Below are positions 1-9,886 of a stretch of DNA of 64,000 nt, piece by piece. Positions within the stretch are counted from its first letter, which is position 1, and the number at the start of each line of letters is the position of its first letter. The notes under the pieces were generated by a model. The model saw nothing but the letters and a program-made list of their open reading frames with translations, was not told the DNA's origin and ran no database searches. Origin of the DNA: Onthophagus taurus (lineage: Eukaryota; Arthropoda; Insecta; Coleoptera; Scarabaeidae); assembly GCF_036711975.1 (NCBI RefSeq), contig NC_091972.1:501001-565000 (forward strand). Reading direction: 5' to 3'. The translations under genes were made by a program, and so were the position numbers.

Positions 1-71
1 CATTTTAATTTAGTCGTTCCCTTTCTAAAGCAATAGATATTAAAAAAATTATTTCTTGTTCCGTATTGTTT

Positions 72-389
72 TTATTCGGGTACACGTGGTGGTTTAGGTA
101 CGTCAGGTCCGTAAATTTCCAATTTAAATTCCGGTTTAGAACTGAGCCAACCATATTCGTGGTTTACCGAATTTGGAACAGGAAGCAATCTTCGTAAATC
201 TGTTATTTCTTTTTTTTTTACAATTACCGACTTTTCCGTTATTTTATCCAAAGAATCCTTCAACGCCTTGTACTCATCTAGAAGCCAACCCCATTTTACA
301 GGCCAATTTTTAATACTATCAGCCAAAGATTTTTCATTAGCTTTAGCAAGACGCAACTCAACACTTGGTGAAACATATGATTTACTCAT
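72..389 (-). CDS. Small axonemal-type protein, possibly CIMIP1/C20orf85-like
   Basis: Single-exon reading frame of 105 aa, minus strand, with no signal peptide or membrane segment. It is basic and has an N-P-V-K-W-G tryptophan cluster near residues 29-34, then a Y-G-W motif near 79-81 and a proline-rich tail. The spacing of the tryptophan motif and the later G-W-x-S motif reminded me of the C20orf85 (CIMIP1/LLC1) family of ciliary microtubule inner proteins; that match is from memory and weak. Context supports it: the gene starts 103 bp from, and divergent to, an outer-dynein-arm docking gene. If correct it would act inside flagellar doublet microtubules, probably in sperm or sensory cilia. 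The first ATG is used, since no upstream in-frame one is apparent before the shared promoter. The reading frame is probably real; the function is uncertain. Confidence 0.55.
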   Translation of the reverse strand: MSKSYVSPSVELRLAKANEKSLADSIKNWPVKWGWLLDEYKALKDSLDKITEKSVIVKKKEITDLRRLLPVPNSVNHEYGWLSSKPEFKLEIYGPDVPKPPRVPE

Positions 390-492
390 TTTCGGGCAAT
401 TTCTTTATCTTGTCATTAATTGACAAATAAATTATTTGTCGGTTTCCCGTCGTAACTGTATGTCATAATTTTGCAGACGATTTAATAATACC
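390..492. promoter_or_regulatory. Bidirectional promoter with X-box-like site
   Basis: Only 103 bp separate the start codons of two divergent genes, so it must contain both 5' leaders and core promoters. At 442-456 lies GTTTCCCGTCGTAAC. Read on the minus strand (GTTACG-ACG-GGAAAC) it fits the RFX X-box consensus RYYRYY-N(1-3)-RRNRAC with one mismatch. RFX factors drive ciliary genes in animals, which matches the predicted role of the plus-strand gene. No clear TATA box was seen. Confidence 0.4.
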
Positions 493-3400
493 ATGAAGAA
501 CGAAAAGAAAGAATTAACACCTGCCGAAAAGTTCCAGGCGCAGCTTCAACTTGAAGCTGAGCTTTTCAGGCTTCAAAGGCAGTATCAAATTTTGGAAAGG
601 GATCGAAAAATTGCGCAGGAGGGTGGGAATAAACTATCGAAATTAGGAAATGTTATTCGAATATTAAAAAAGGAACATCATGAAATTTTAACGGATCTTT
701 GCGTAGCCGCTTCGGAAAACAATCTTAGAAAAGATGCACTTACCGTAACGAAACTAAAACAATTACTTTCCGAGCATTCGGAGGCAAAGGACTTGATAAA
801 ACAAGAGAAAGGACATCTTGAAGAAATGGAAGAACAAATATGGATGGTTACCAAAGCATTAATCGATCTTAAATCGAAACAAGTCTCCGACGAACAATGC
901 CAACAAAGAGTACTAGAAGGACAAAAAACATTAGAAGCTTTAGAAAATAAATTAGAAACAGCAAATAAAAGATTTTGTACAATTTTAACTGATAACACCA
1001 AGCTACGAGCTGAAATCGACCATTTATTACACGAAAGAGCACATTTTAATGAACTTTGGGAAAGAGTAATTAAAACATTATCTCATGGAAAAAAATTCAT
1101 GATTGATTTAATCGAACAAGCAACTATAGCTTACGATCAAAGAGAAGAATGGTGCCATAAACTACAAGCTTTACGTACTCGTGCTAAAAGCGATTTGATA
1201 AGTCATACGCAAGAAATGCGTGAGTTAGAACGAAGGATGGATCATGATGTAAAATTGGAAACATTTTTAAGTATTAAAGGACAAAAAAGAGTGATGCGCG
1301 ATCTTGCAGCCAAAGAGAGACGCAAACGAGAGTTGCAAAGAGAAGAATTAGAAAAAGAACTCGCCGCTTATAAAGAAATGTTGGCGAATATTACCGAATT
1401 TACGCATTTAACAGATATCGGCGAAATCGCCGCCGCTTTTATAAAACAAGAGGAAGAAAACTTTGCGCTATTTAGTTATATCAGTGCGTTGAATAAGCAA
1501 ATGGAATTTTTAAGTGATGAATTACAGGATTTACATTTTAAAATCGGTAACAAAAAATCAACATTGTGATTAAAAATATTAAATTAAATATAAATTTAAA
1601 TAAACATTTTAGACCAACAAAAAGAAATTCAAGATGGAAGATGTGAAAAGCAAAAAAGTACATTGGAAATATTGAGAAAAGAAGTAGATGACAAAAACGC
1701 AGAGGTAAAAATAACATCATAATTATGACTTATTTGACATGTAAAATTAAAAATTTATTATTAAAATTACATTTTAGGCAGACCAAGCAGAAAAAGCTCT
1801 TAAAGAAACCGAGAAAATGTTAAATAGTCTTCTAAAAGGAATTGATAATCTCTTTAAGATTTGCAAATGTAGCAATGCGCCTTTACTAGAATTATTAGGT
1901 AACACCAAATACACTGTTGGAAATAATTCACGAGCACACCCTATATAATCTGCACGCGTGAAGTTAAATCCATAATATTTGCGGAGCACAAACGTTTACT
2001 GTAGACGAGTTTATTCAGGGAGTTTCGAGTTGTTCCGTCGCGGCATTGTTGATTGAGCCGCCCTTCCAAGTGGAACATTCCGTCGCTATGGAGACCGAAG
2101 TGGATGGAAAATACCGGTCGTTTTTAGTGTGGTGTGAGGGACCACATTGTTATCGTATTCTGTGCGCAATGGATGAGCGATCGCGTTACTTAAGTGAGTT
2201 TGAGCGAGGAATGTTTGCGGGGATGCACATTGATGGTGTATCGTTCTGTGAAATTGCGCGTCGTCTTGAGCGGTCGTTATCGGCAGTGCAACGGGCATGG
2301 CGAGAATGGTATGAGGTAGGACATAGGTACCTTCAGCTGCGGCCGGGACGGCCCTGCGCATCCCCAGCACACGAGGATCGCACTCTTGTGCTCAGTGCTT
2401 TAACGTCGTGTGTGTCCTCCTCAAGGCAACTTGGAGTTGTTTGGCCACCGGCAGCGGAAGACGCACTCACTACGCGAACTGTACGGCGGCCTTTGATAGA
2501 TAGTGGCCTGCGCGCGCGTCGTGCGATACAGCGGATTCCAGTAACACCCGAGCACCGCAGCATACGTCACGAGTGGGTCGACGCTAGGCATTAGTAGGTT
2601 GCCGAGTAGAGGGACATTTTGTTTTCCGACGAATCAAGATTCCAATTGAGCACCGGTGATGCGCGAATTTTAGTTCGTCGGAGCCGTTGGGATCATCTAC
2701 TCGAGCAGTGTGTGCTAGAGATGTGTAACACTGCGCTACGCGGCGCAATTGAGTTAACTCAGTACCGTGTGTTACGTGCGCTGATACCCAACTTTAAAAT
2801 GAGTCAACTCAATTGCGCCACCTTAGGCGTAGTAGCGTACGCTGGTGTGGCTTACTAGATAGGTGCAACACACTGGTAGACCCAAAGTTTAACGCACAAC
2901 CGCTATGGCGCAGGCAGCATAAGACTTAGGGCTGGTATTTTCAACTATCTATAAAGTTCTCAATAGGTATGCAACAGATCTGTCAGATTTATCACCCTAT
3001 TATAGCCCTTCAAATAAGCAAATATAATGACGACATTGTACAAAACGCGCCATGTACTCTTTATATTCACGTTCTGTACACTGCCACCGTAACATATTCT
3101 CATTTTGAGAAGTTTAACAGGGCTAAAAATCTTGCAGATCGATAGATATGATGCATCAGCAACTGCGTTATGGCGCAATTGAGTTGATACATTGCGCTAA
3201 CTCACTTAGGTGCGCCAGTATCAGTGTGTCAGCGCAACAAATTTTGCTGAGTTACACATGGCTAGTGTGTGCAAGAACGCCCTATCCACCGACAACCGAG
3301 CATTATGGTATGGGGTGCGATTACATATGGTGGACGTACACGTCTGCTGCGTGTATAGCAGACCATGACAGGTCAACGATACGTAGATGAGGTGCTACGG

Positions 3401-6400
3401 TCCGTTGTGCTTCCCCAAGGTTTATATACAGGCTGTCCCGCAACGATTGTACAAAACTGCATCAGCGTATTCTATGATCAAAAATAAACAAAAAAAGCCT
3501 AATAAACATAGGTCCGAAAATGGACCATTTTCGAGATATTCAAAGATTTAGTTTCATAAGTTGATATTGTTATCATGAATTTAAATTTAATTTAAGTCGT
3601 TACTATGATTACGATAAGGTGTCTAATCCAAAAAAAAATAATAATACTTCACGAAATTATTATTTTACTATTTAATTTAATAAAACTATTAAGTATGGCT
3701 CCTATTAAGGAAGAGATGGCGGATATGGTGTATTGTTACGGACTAGCTGATGGAAATGCGTCGTTAGCAGCTCGTCATTACGCGCAAAGGTTCCCGAACA
3801 GACGATTGCCTAATAGTCACACCTTTAGCAGACTATTTCTCAGATTAAAAGAAACGGGAAGCATAACCCACAGCCATTCCACGGAGAGACATTACACAAG
3901 GTCGGTGGAATTATAAGAAGCAGTTTTGAGAAGAGTCGATGAAAATGCCTCAACCAGCATTAGAAGAATTTCTGCACAAGAAAACTTTAACAAAACAACC
4001 GTTCACCGCATTTTAAGGGAGCAGTTGCTTTATCCTTATCATTACAACACCGTTCAAGCTCTAACAGAAAATGATGGCGAAAAAAGAGAGATTTTTTGTA
4101 GGTGGGCCATACAGGAAGAGGTAGTAAACGTCGATTTTCCCTAAACATTGTATTTACGGATGAAGCAACATTTACTCAAAGCGGAATTTTTAATATTCAT
4201 AATGTGCACGTTTGGAGCGATGAAAATCCCCATGCAATACTAGAAACTCATCATCAGTGGCGATTCAGTGTTAATGTATGGGCTGGAGTTATAGGTGATC
4301 AGTTATTAGGTCCATTTTTTCTTCCAAACAGATTGACAGCCGATGCCTACATACATTTTTTACAAAATGACCTTACAGAGGCATTTGATGAATTACCTCA
4401 ACAAATTCTAGAAGATTGCTACTTTATGCACGATTATGCACGCGCTACTCGAGCATACTTAAATAACAGATTTGGCAATAAGTGGATTGGCCGAGGAGGG
4501 CCACCTCGTTCACCAGATTTAAATCCGTTAGATTTTTGGTTTTGGGGACATTTAAAACAAATTGTTTATTCTGAAGACGTTCAAAATGTGCAGGATTTGA
4601 AGAATAAAATTAGTAACGCATTTGACACAGTAAAACAAATTCCTGGTATCTTTGAACGCATTAGAAGTTCATTTAGAAAACGTATCCGTTTGTGTTTAGA
4701 AGTAAATGGTGCGCATATTGAACATTTATTATGACATGAATCTTTTCCAATTTGTTAAATATTCGTTGTTTTTATGCTGGTTGAACGATTTTCTTCGACA
4801 ATCTTTGTTACTTGTTTTGTTAAATTATTAATGAACTGTATTAATTAACTTAATATTATCTTATTATTTATTAAACTTTATCTTAACCATCGTAACCATG
4901 GTAACCATATAATTACTGCATCTAAATCGTTAGAATTAATGATGTTTACAATAGGTCAGCTTATGAAACTAAAGCTTTGAATATCTCGAAATTGGTCCAT
5001 TTTCGGACCTATGTTTATTAGACTTTTCTTGTCTGTTTTCGATCAGAGAATACGCTGATGCAGTATTGTACAATCGTTGCGAGACAGCCTGTATAAAAGG
5101 TTGTCTAGATTCGTACGCATTACGTCACATGTGGAAAATAATACCGCCAAGCAATTCAAATTAAACAAATGCATGGAGCACCACATTGCCATGAGGTTGC
5201 GTGCGCAATCCGTGATCGCTTACGTCACGAAACACTCCTGCTCTTGCCCCTCGCCAACAAACTAAAATCAAAGTATTGAAGCATAGGAACTTAGACAACC
5301 TTTAATATATAAACCTTGGTGTTTCCCTACGTTCGGCGGCTCCCAGGTCTGTTATACATGCACGACAACGTACGACAACACATCGAGCGTATTGTACAGA
5401 CCTTTGTGGAAGAGCACCGTATACGAATGCTTCCATGGCTAGCTCGGTTTCCGCATCTGAATCCGATCGAACATGTTTGGGACATGACTGGTCGGAGACT
5501 TCTACGTTATCCGGCTTCCTCGGTTAACGTTGAGGAGCTATGGAGGCGAGTAATAATAATAATAAACTTTATTTCCATTTCCAAAACAAGTATATATATA
5601 TATATATATATATACACAAACAAACAGTAAAAAACCAAAACGATATACATAGAAATGAAAATTGGCGATGTTTCGTCTGACGCAAAATTGCGACAAGACG
5701 CTTTTCAAACATAACCTTTACATTACATTAAACAAAAAAAAAGAAGCACAATTGATCAAATGAACTCAAAAAATAAAATACAAACAACAAAAGAACAAGG
5801 ATAAATTAAATTTTCCCTAACCTTAAAAAAGAGAAAAAAAAGATAAAACAAAAACTTAATATTATATGAAATGCAGACCCATCATTGAACGAAGCAGAAA
5901 AAACAGAGAAACAACAGTTACATTGAATAATTCACTGAAACAGCCACAGAGCTTGAAACTGCGACAGGCGTCAGACACTAAAGCCAGAGAGAGCACAGAG
6001 GTATCGTGTGTACTTGATTTTAAATTGTTTCGACGCGCATTTTTTAAACTCATTTGGTAGCAAATTGTATTTCAAGACTATCTGATATGAGAAGCATCGT
6101 TTAAAAAACTCTATCCGGTGTGCAGGTATTTCAAGCAAGCCTCTATGTCTGAGATTGAGATTATGCACATCTGTACGATAAGTTAATTTTTCGTACAGAT
6201 ATGGTGGTGACTTATTGGTGATAATTTTGTGATACATACATAAACAATGCAATAAACGTCGATTCTCCATGTTTAACCACTTCACTTCTTTTAATTTATA
6301 CGATATAGGTTGACGGCTACGAATACCATATATCAATCTCAGACACGATTTTTGCATTTTCTGTATTCTACCCACATCCACCGCTGACAAAAAAGCGCCA

Positions 6401-9267
6401 TAAACAGTGTCAATAGCAATAGTTAAATCTAGACAGCACTAGTAGGTCGCATAGTAGTTTTTTTGTATTTTGATTTAGTGAAAACCTGTTATTAAAAATC
6501 ACCTTTAGTGCCGCGAAGGCCCTCTGTATGGTGAGATTGATATGCTTTGTAAACGACAGCTGACCGTCCATTATTACACCCAGACTTTTCAACGTATTTT
6601 GTACTTCAATATGTTGTCCATCTATAACTAAGGTTATTGGGCCTAAAAGTGAGCGCGCATGATCCGTGCCAAAGACAGTAGCTGTAGTGATCTCTCGAGA
6701 ATTGTAAAATATTTGATATATCGTTGTTAATAATACCCATGGCGCGTTGAAGATCTGAAGGTAGAAACGAGTAATAAATCTGGGTGTCATCAGCGTACGA
6801 GTGAAAATTACAATGTTTTAAGCGTTCTGACATTGTAGATGTATATATATTGTATAGAATAGGACTCAGAATACCACCGGGACGGGACAATTGACCATTC
6901 AGAATCACTCTCTGTGAACTACTCTTTAAATACTGGGAAAGCAGTGAGAGGGAATTCCCACGGAGACCGCTGTAATGCAAGATGGAGATAAGGGTATCAA
7001 TGTCGATTGAATCAAAAGCTTTGGAATAATCGATGAGGACCAAGACTGTAACCAGGCCCCTGTCAGAGGCGCGGACGATGTCATCACAAACATGCAGTAA
7101 AGCTGATTCGCAGCTATGCAAAGGTTTAAATCCAGATTGTAGATCCGGTATAATATTATTTTCGGATAAAAGCAAACGTAATTGTATTTCCAGAATCCTT
7201 TCAAAAATTTTGGAAATAGTTGGCAACAAACTGATAGGCCGCATATCTGAGTAGGAGATTGGAGATTTTATTTTTGGAATAAGAACGATGTTAGCCACCT
7301 TCCACAAAGTGGGAAAGGTATTAGTTTCAATACAAGTATTTATGATATGGGTCAGGAACGGAATAATGTGAGGAAAACATAGTGTTAACATGAACTGTGA
7401 CACACCGTCCGCGCCAGCAGAAGTGTTTTTCATTGTAAGAAAAACCCTCTCGACCTCCGCCTGAGAGACCAATTTGAATTCAAAAATATTTACTCCATCT
7501 TCCCGATCATTTAAGTAGGAATTTATCAATTGTTGTGAGGTAGTGGCTGGCGGCAGGGCGGAAATGAAGTAATCATTTATATCATTGACATTTGATAAGG
7601 TTTCTGGTAGCGACGGCTTATTTTTCAAAATACCTATCTTTCGTAAACGTTTCCAGACATCTGAGGACGCATCCCCCGGTCTACACATACGAAAGTTGAC
7701 ATAAGCTCGCTTTTCGTCTCGAATAACACGAGCCGTAAAATTTCTTAATTCTTTATATTCGTTATGATCCGCAACAGCCCATCTACCCTTAGCTTTATCC
7801 CTCAAAGACATTAAAAATTTGGTATTGCTTGTTAACCATGGGCTAGCATTCGAACGGCGTGTAGTTGTTTATCCATTAGTTGTTTAATATCAATCCCTTC
7901 TATCATGTCATTGCATCTCAAAGCATCATTGTCATTTAAGTTTGACATATCAATATTTATGTCCCCCAAACAGAGGACCTCATCATGCGTTGGAAGTAAA
8001 GATAATAGCTGCGATTCTAGTTCCTCCGTGAATGTGCGACAATTAACTTTAGTGTGTTGGCGGTAAACTACCCCTACTAGAAATTTAACCTTACCTAGCT
8101 CAACACTCATCCAAAGCTGCTCAATTTCGTTACCTGAGGGAATGAGTGTAAATTGCAAAGAATTACGGATGTAAAAACCCACTCCGCCGTGAGTTGAACG
8201 ATCTTTGCGACAAAAAATGTAATTGTCTATGTGCAGGTCTTCTGTACTTATGCCATCATTCAACCAAGACTCTGTGACTGCCAATATATCAAACTGGTGA
8301 TCGTTTAATATGTTTCTAACTTCGTCGATGCTGGGAAACAATGATCTATAATTCAAATGTGCAACTGCATATGTACTTGACATAACGAGAAAAAATAACA
8401 AAAAAAAAGGAAAAGAAAAGGTTTAACTCAAAACAGCAAACTCCTTGCTTCCTTCCTTCCTTATTCTCCCGTAATCGGTCGCTCGGGAAGTTGAGGTGGC
8501 ATGGTTGGCCATCCCTCTCGCTACAATACAGCGACTTATAGACTCCATGCCACGTCGTGTTGCGATGGTACGCGAAGCTCACGGGGGATACTCTCGCTAT
8601 TAATGTTTCTCCTCCCAGCAGAGTTGTGCCGCTCTCCATGTGAGAGTAAGTTACACTACTTTAGTATTGCTTCCATACCAAATTTTATTGCGTTAGATAC
8701 ACGCGTTCAGATTATATAGGGTGTGCTCGTGAATTATTTCCAACAGTGTATAACATAAAAATCACGCAAATAATTTTTAATAGGTAACAACGCAAGTATA
8801 ACCAATTACAACGTTCTTCTATACTTGGAAACGTTAGAAAAGAAAGTAACTGAATTAATAATGGCTGCTTATTACAAAGAGAAGACTGATAAAAAAAAAG
8901 TGAAAGAATTTATTATTAAAGAGGATAAAATCAAATATGATCAAAGTAATGCAATTGAAGAATTTATAGCATCTAATCCATGTCCACTGTAAGTATTTTG
9001 ATAGTTTCAATACTAAAATAAGACTTAACTAGTTTTAATTACAGAAAAAAAAAACATGTTTATTAATTTTTTGTGCTTTCCAGATGTGTTGAACAAGAAC
9101 AAGTAAGCGATGTTATCGACAGTCTCCAATTAGTCCTTAACAAAGAGGAAGTAAAAGAGAAATTAAACATACACTTAAGTTTAGCAGATTCCGCGGATGT
9201 GGTTCACAACGTTTCCGCTTGTCATTTACCAAAATCCAGAGAGATTATCCAAAAAAGATACCAATAA
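493..9267 (+). CDS. Outer dynein arm docking complex coiled-coil protein (ODAD1/CCDC63/CCDC114 family)
   Basis: Five exons join in frame: 493-1546, 1613-1704, 1778-1898, 8784-8988, 9084-9267, giving 551 aa. Nearly the whole protein is coiled coil (heptads from about residue 10 to 300). A conserved block near residues 295-340 (TDIGEIAAAFIKQEEENFALF) and a C-terminal block (LLGNNASITNYNVLLYLETLE) across the exon 3/4 junction are typical of ODAD1/CCDC63; the fly relative is wampa. These proteins anchor outer dynein arms on axonemal doublets, in insects mainly in sperm flagella. Introns 1 and 2 are 66 and 73 bp; intron 3 is 6,885 bp because a transposon stack sits in it. All joins conserve phase and all use GT/AG. 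A polyadenylation signal AATAAA lies at 9345-9350. No frame damage is seen, so the gene is probably functional. Confidence 0.88.
2721..3259. mobile_element. MITE inserted in Tc1-like transposase
   Basis: About 540 bp with no coding potential, interrupting the transposase between its DESRF and VMVWGA regions. Ends are inverted (ATGTGTAAC at 2721, GTTACACAT to 3259), and a longer inverted block GGCGCAATTGAGTT recurs near both ends and internally. CTAG flanks both sides and may be the target duplication. Superfamily not assigned. Confidence 0.65.
3427..5093 (+). mobile_element. DDE transposon with ~135-bp terminal inverted repeats
   Basis: Starts TACAGGCTGTCCCGCAACGA and ends with its near-perfect complement at 5093; similarity continues inward for about 135 bp, including TTCGGACCTATGTTTATTAG. 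It is flanked by TA on both sides and sits inside the left arm of the MITE above. It carries one transposase gene on the plus strand. Confidence 0.85.
3694..4734 (+). pseudogene. Transposase, Tc1/mariner-like with DUF4817-type N-terminus
   Basis: The protein starts MAPIKEEMADMVYCYGLADG, an HTH region of the kind named DUF4817 in insect transposons (from memory). It continues through a second HTH (ISAQENFNKTTVHRIL) to a DDE/D catalytic region: VFTDEATF, YFMHDYARATRAYL and RSPDLNPLDFWFWGHL, so the acidic triad is visible. One in-frame stop at about 3914-3916 and one frameshift near 4140 break it; otherwise it is complete, with the usual C-terminal IEHLL. The low damage indicates a fairly recent insertion. 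Two related but different copies occur at about 18.6-21.4 kb and 55.4-56.1 kb. Confidence 0.82.
5552..8486 (-). mobile_element. Non-LTR retrotransposon (Jockey/CR1-like LINE), nearly full ORF2
   Basis: On the minus strand, an AP-like endonuclease occupies 8376-7832 (NYRSLFPSIDEVRN, TESWLND, HGGVGFYIRNS, LGDINIDM). A reverse transcriptase follows at about 7811-6800 (ADGVSQFML, MRPISLLPTISKIFE, LIDYSKAFDSIDIDT, GGILSPILYNIY, YADDTQIY). A typical C-terminal region ends near 5971. The 3' end at 5552 has the microsatellite tail (TTA)n after AATAAAG. A few frameshifts and a deletion around the RT GxPQG motif make it inactive. ORF1 is absent, so it is 5' truncated. AGT flanks both ends, a possible short target duplication. 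Confidence 0.85.
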
Positions 9268-9886
9268 TTATATCATATATGGCGTATTTTTAGTAAAACA
9301 TTTTTTTCTTTATAAAATTTGTTGTACAACTGTAATGAGAATGTAATAAAAATATAAAAACGCCCAAACGCTTGTTAAATATGAAATCAAATTTTGTAGT
9401 GTATTAAAATACGGTTGTTACATCACATTACAAAAAAATACTAACGAATAACGTCGGTAATAGCAATAATTTACGTTAATAAATATGTGAGAAGAAAATT
9501 AAATCACAAACGTTGTAAACATAAAATGTTCAAAAATTCAACACACACTCTAATACGTTTAAAAAATAGAAATAAAACATAAAACACTAGAGTATTGCAT
9601 CATTCAATTCTTTTCTAACCGTATAAGTCCATTATTAATACTATTTGCGCTACGCGAACATTTAAGCTAAAATTAAATTGAAAATAAAAAACAACCAACA
9701 ATTAACTGTGATTCTAATACGCATTAAACATAACAAACTCGTTAATTTAACTGGGAAAAACCTAATAACAAGAAAAGAAGCGTCTATTTTGGAAACGCGG
9801 AAAGTAAAAAAAGTTCCAGTCTATCACTTATAGGAATGTTTAAAAACAAAAAATTTGCTTCAAGAACAACTTCTTAAATCTTATTA
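9268..9886. other. Convergent 3' intergenic region
   Basis: Lies between the stop codons of the ODAD1-type gene and spastin. The plus-strand AATAAA at 9345-9350 is the only signal I assign; the rest is AT-rich and probably mostly spastin 3' UTR. Confidence 0.6.
9345..9350 (+). terminator. Polyadenylation signal of ODAD1-type gene
   Basis: AATAAA 78 bp after the stop codon, in an A-rich context. Confidence 0.65.

Larger units (their letters stand above)
3416..5318. mobile_element. Short MITE split by a DDE transposon
   Basis: The left end CAAGGTTTATA at 3416-3426 and the segment 5096-5318 together form one MITE of about 230 bp. Its 3' terminal repeat reads inward as CAAGGTTTATATATTAAAGG then TTGTCTA, and the left arm reads the same after removal of the inserted element. 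GTGCTTCCC before it and GTGTTTCCC after it look like an imperfect 9-bp target duplication, which would suit a Mutator-like element (inference). Confidence 0.55.
2170..8603 (+). pseudogene. Tc1-like transposase split into four pieces
   Basis: Four collinear fragments of one transposase are present. Piece 1 (2170-2720) has the paired HTH region after MDERSRYLSEF and the first catalytic aspartate in VFSDESRFQL near 2619. Piece 2 (about 3262-3415) has MVWGAITYGG and the segment ending YVDEVL. Piece 3 (about 5319-5551) has the second aspartate in YMHDNVRQH and the third acidic region HLNPIEHVWD. Piece 4 (about 8487-8603) is the C-terminus LIDSMPRRVAMVREAHGGYS with a stop. The breaks coincide with three insertions. 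Piece 1 has frameshifts and piece 2 a stop, so the copy was already decaying or has decayed since. It is non-functional. Confidence 0.85.
1912..8748 (+). mobile_element. Tc1-like transposon, host of nested insertions
   Basis: Terminal inverted repeats begin CACTGTTGGAAATAATTCAC at 1912 and match the complement of the sequence ending at 8748, over roughly 50 bp. Both ends are flanked by TA (1910-1911 and 8749-8750), the Tc1/mariner target duplication. The element lies in intron 3 of the ODAD1-type gene, 13 bp from the donor and 33 bp from the acceptor. Removing the nested insertions at 2721-3259, 3416-5318 and about 5552-8486 leaves roughly 1.5 kb, the usual Tc1 length. Confidence 0.85.

Noticed and set aside
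678..1001. 107-codon minus-strand ORF opposite the docking protein
   Set aside because: Shadow of the coiled-coil coding sequence, no family features.
5096..5303. Separate 208-bp MITE with AAAGGTTGTCTA ends
   Set aside because: Better explained as the remainder of the MITE at 3416-5318, whose left arm was split by the DDE element; the reconstructed left arm matches the right arm through both motifs.
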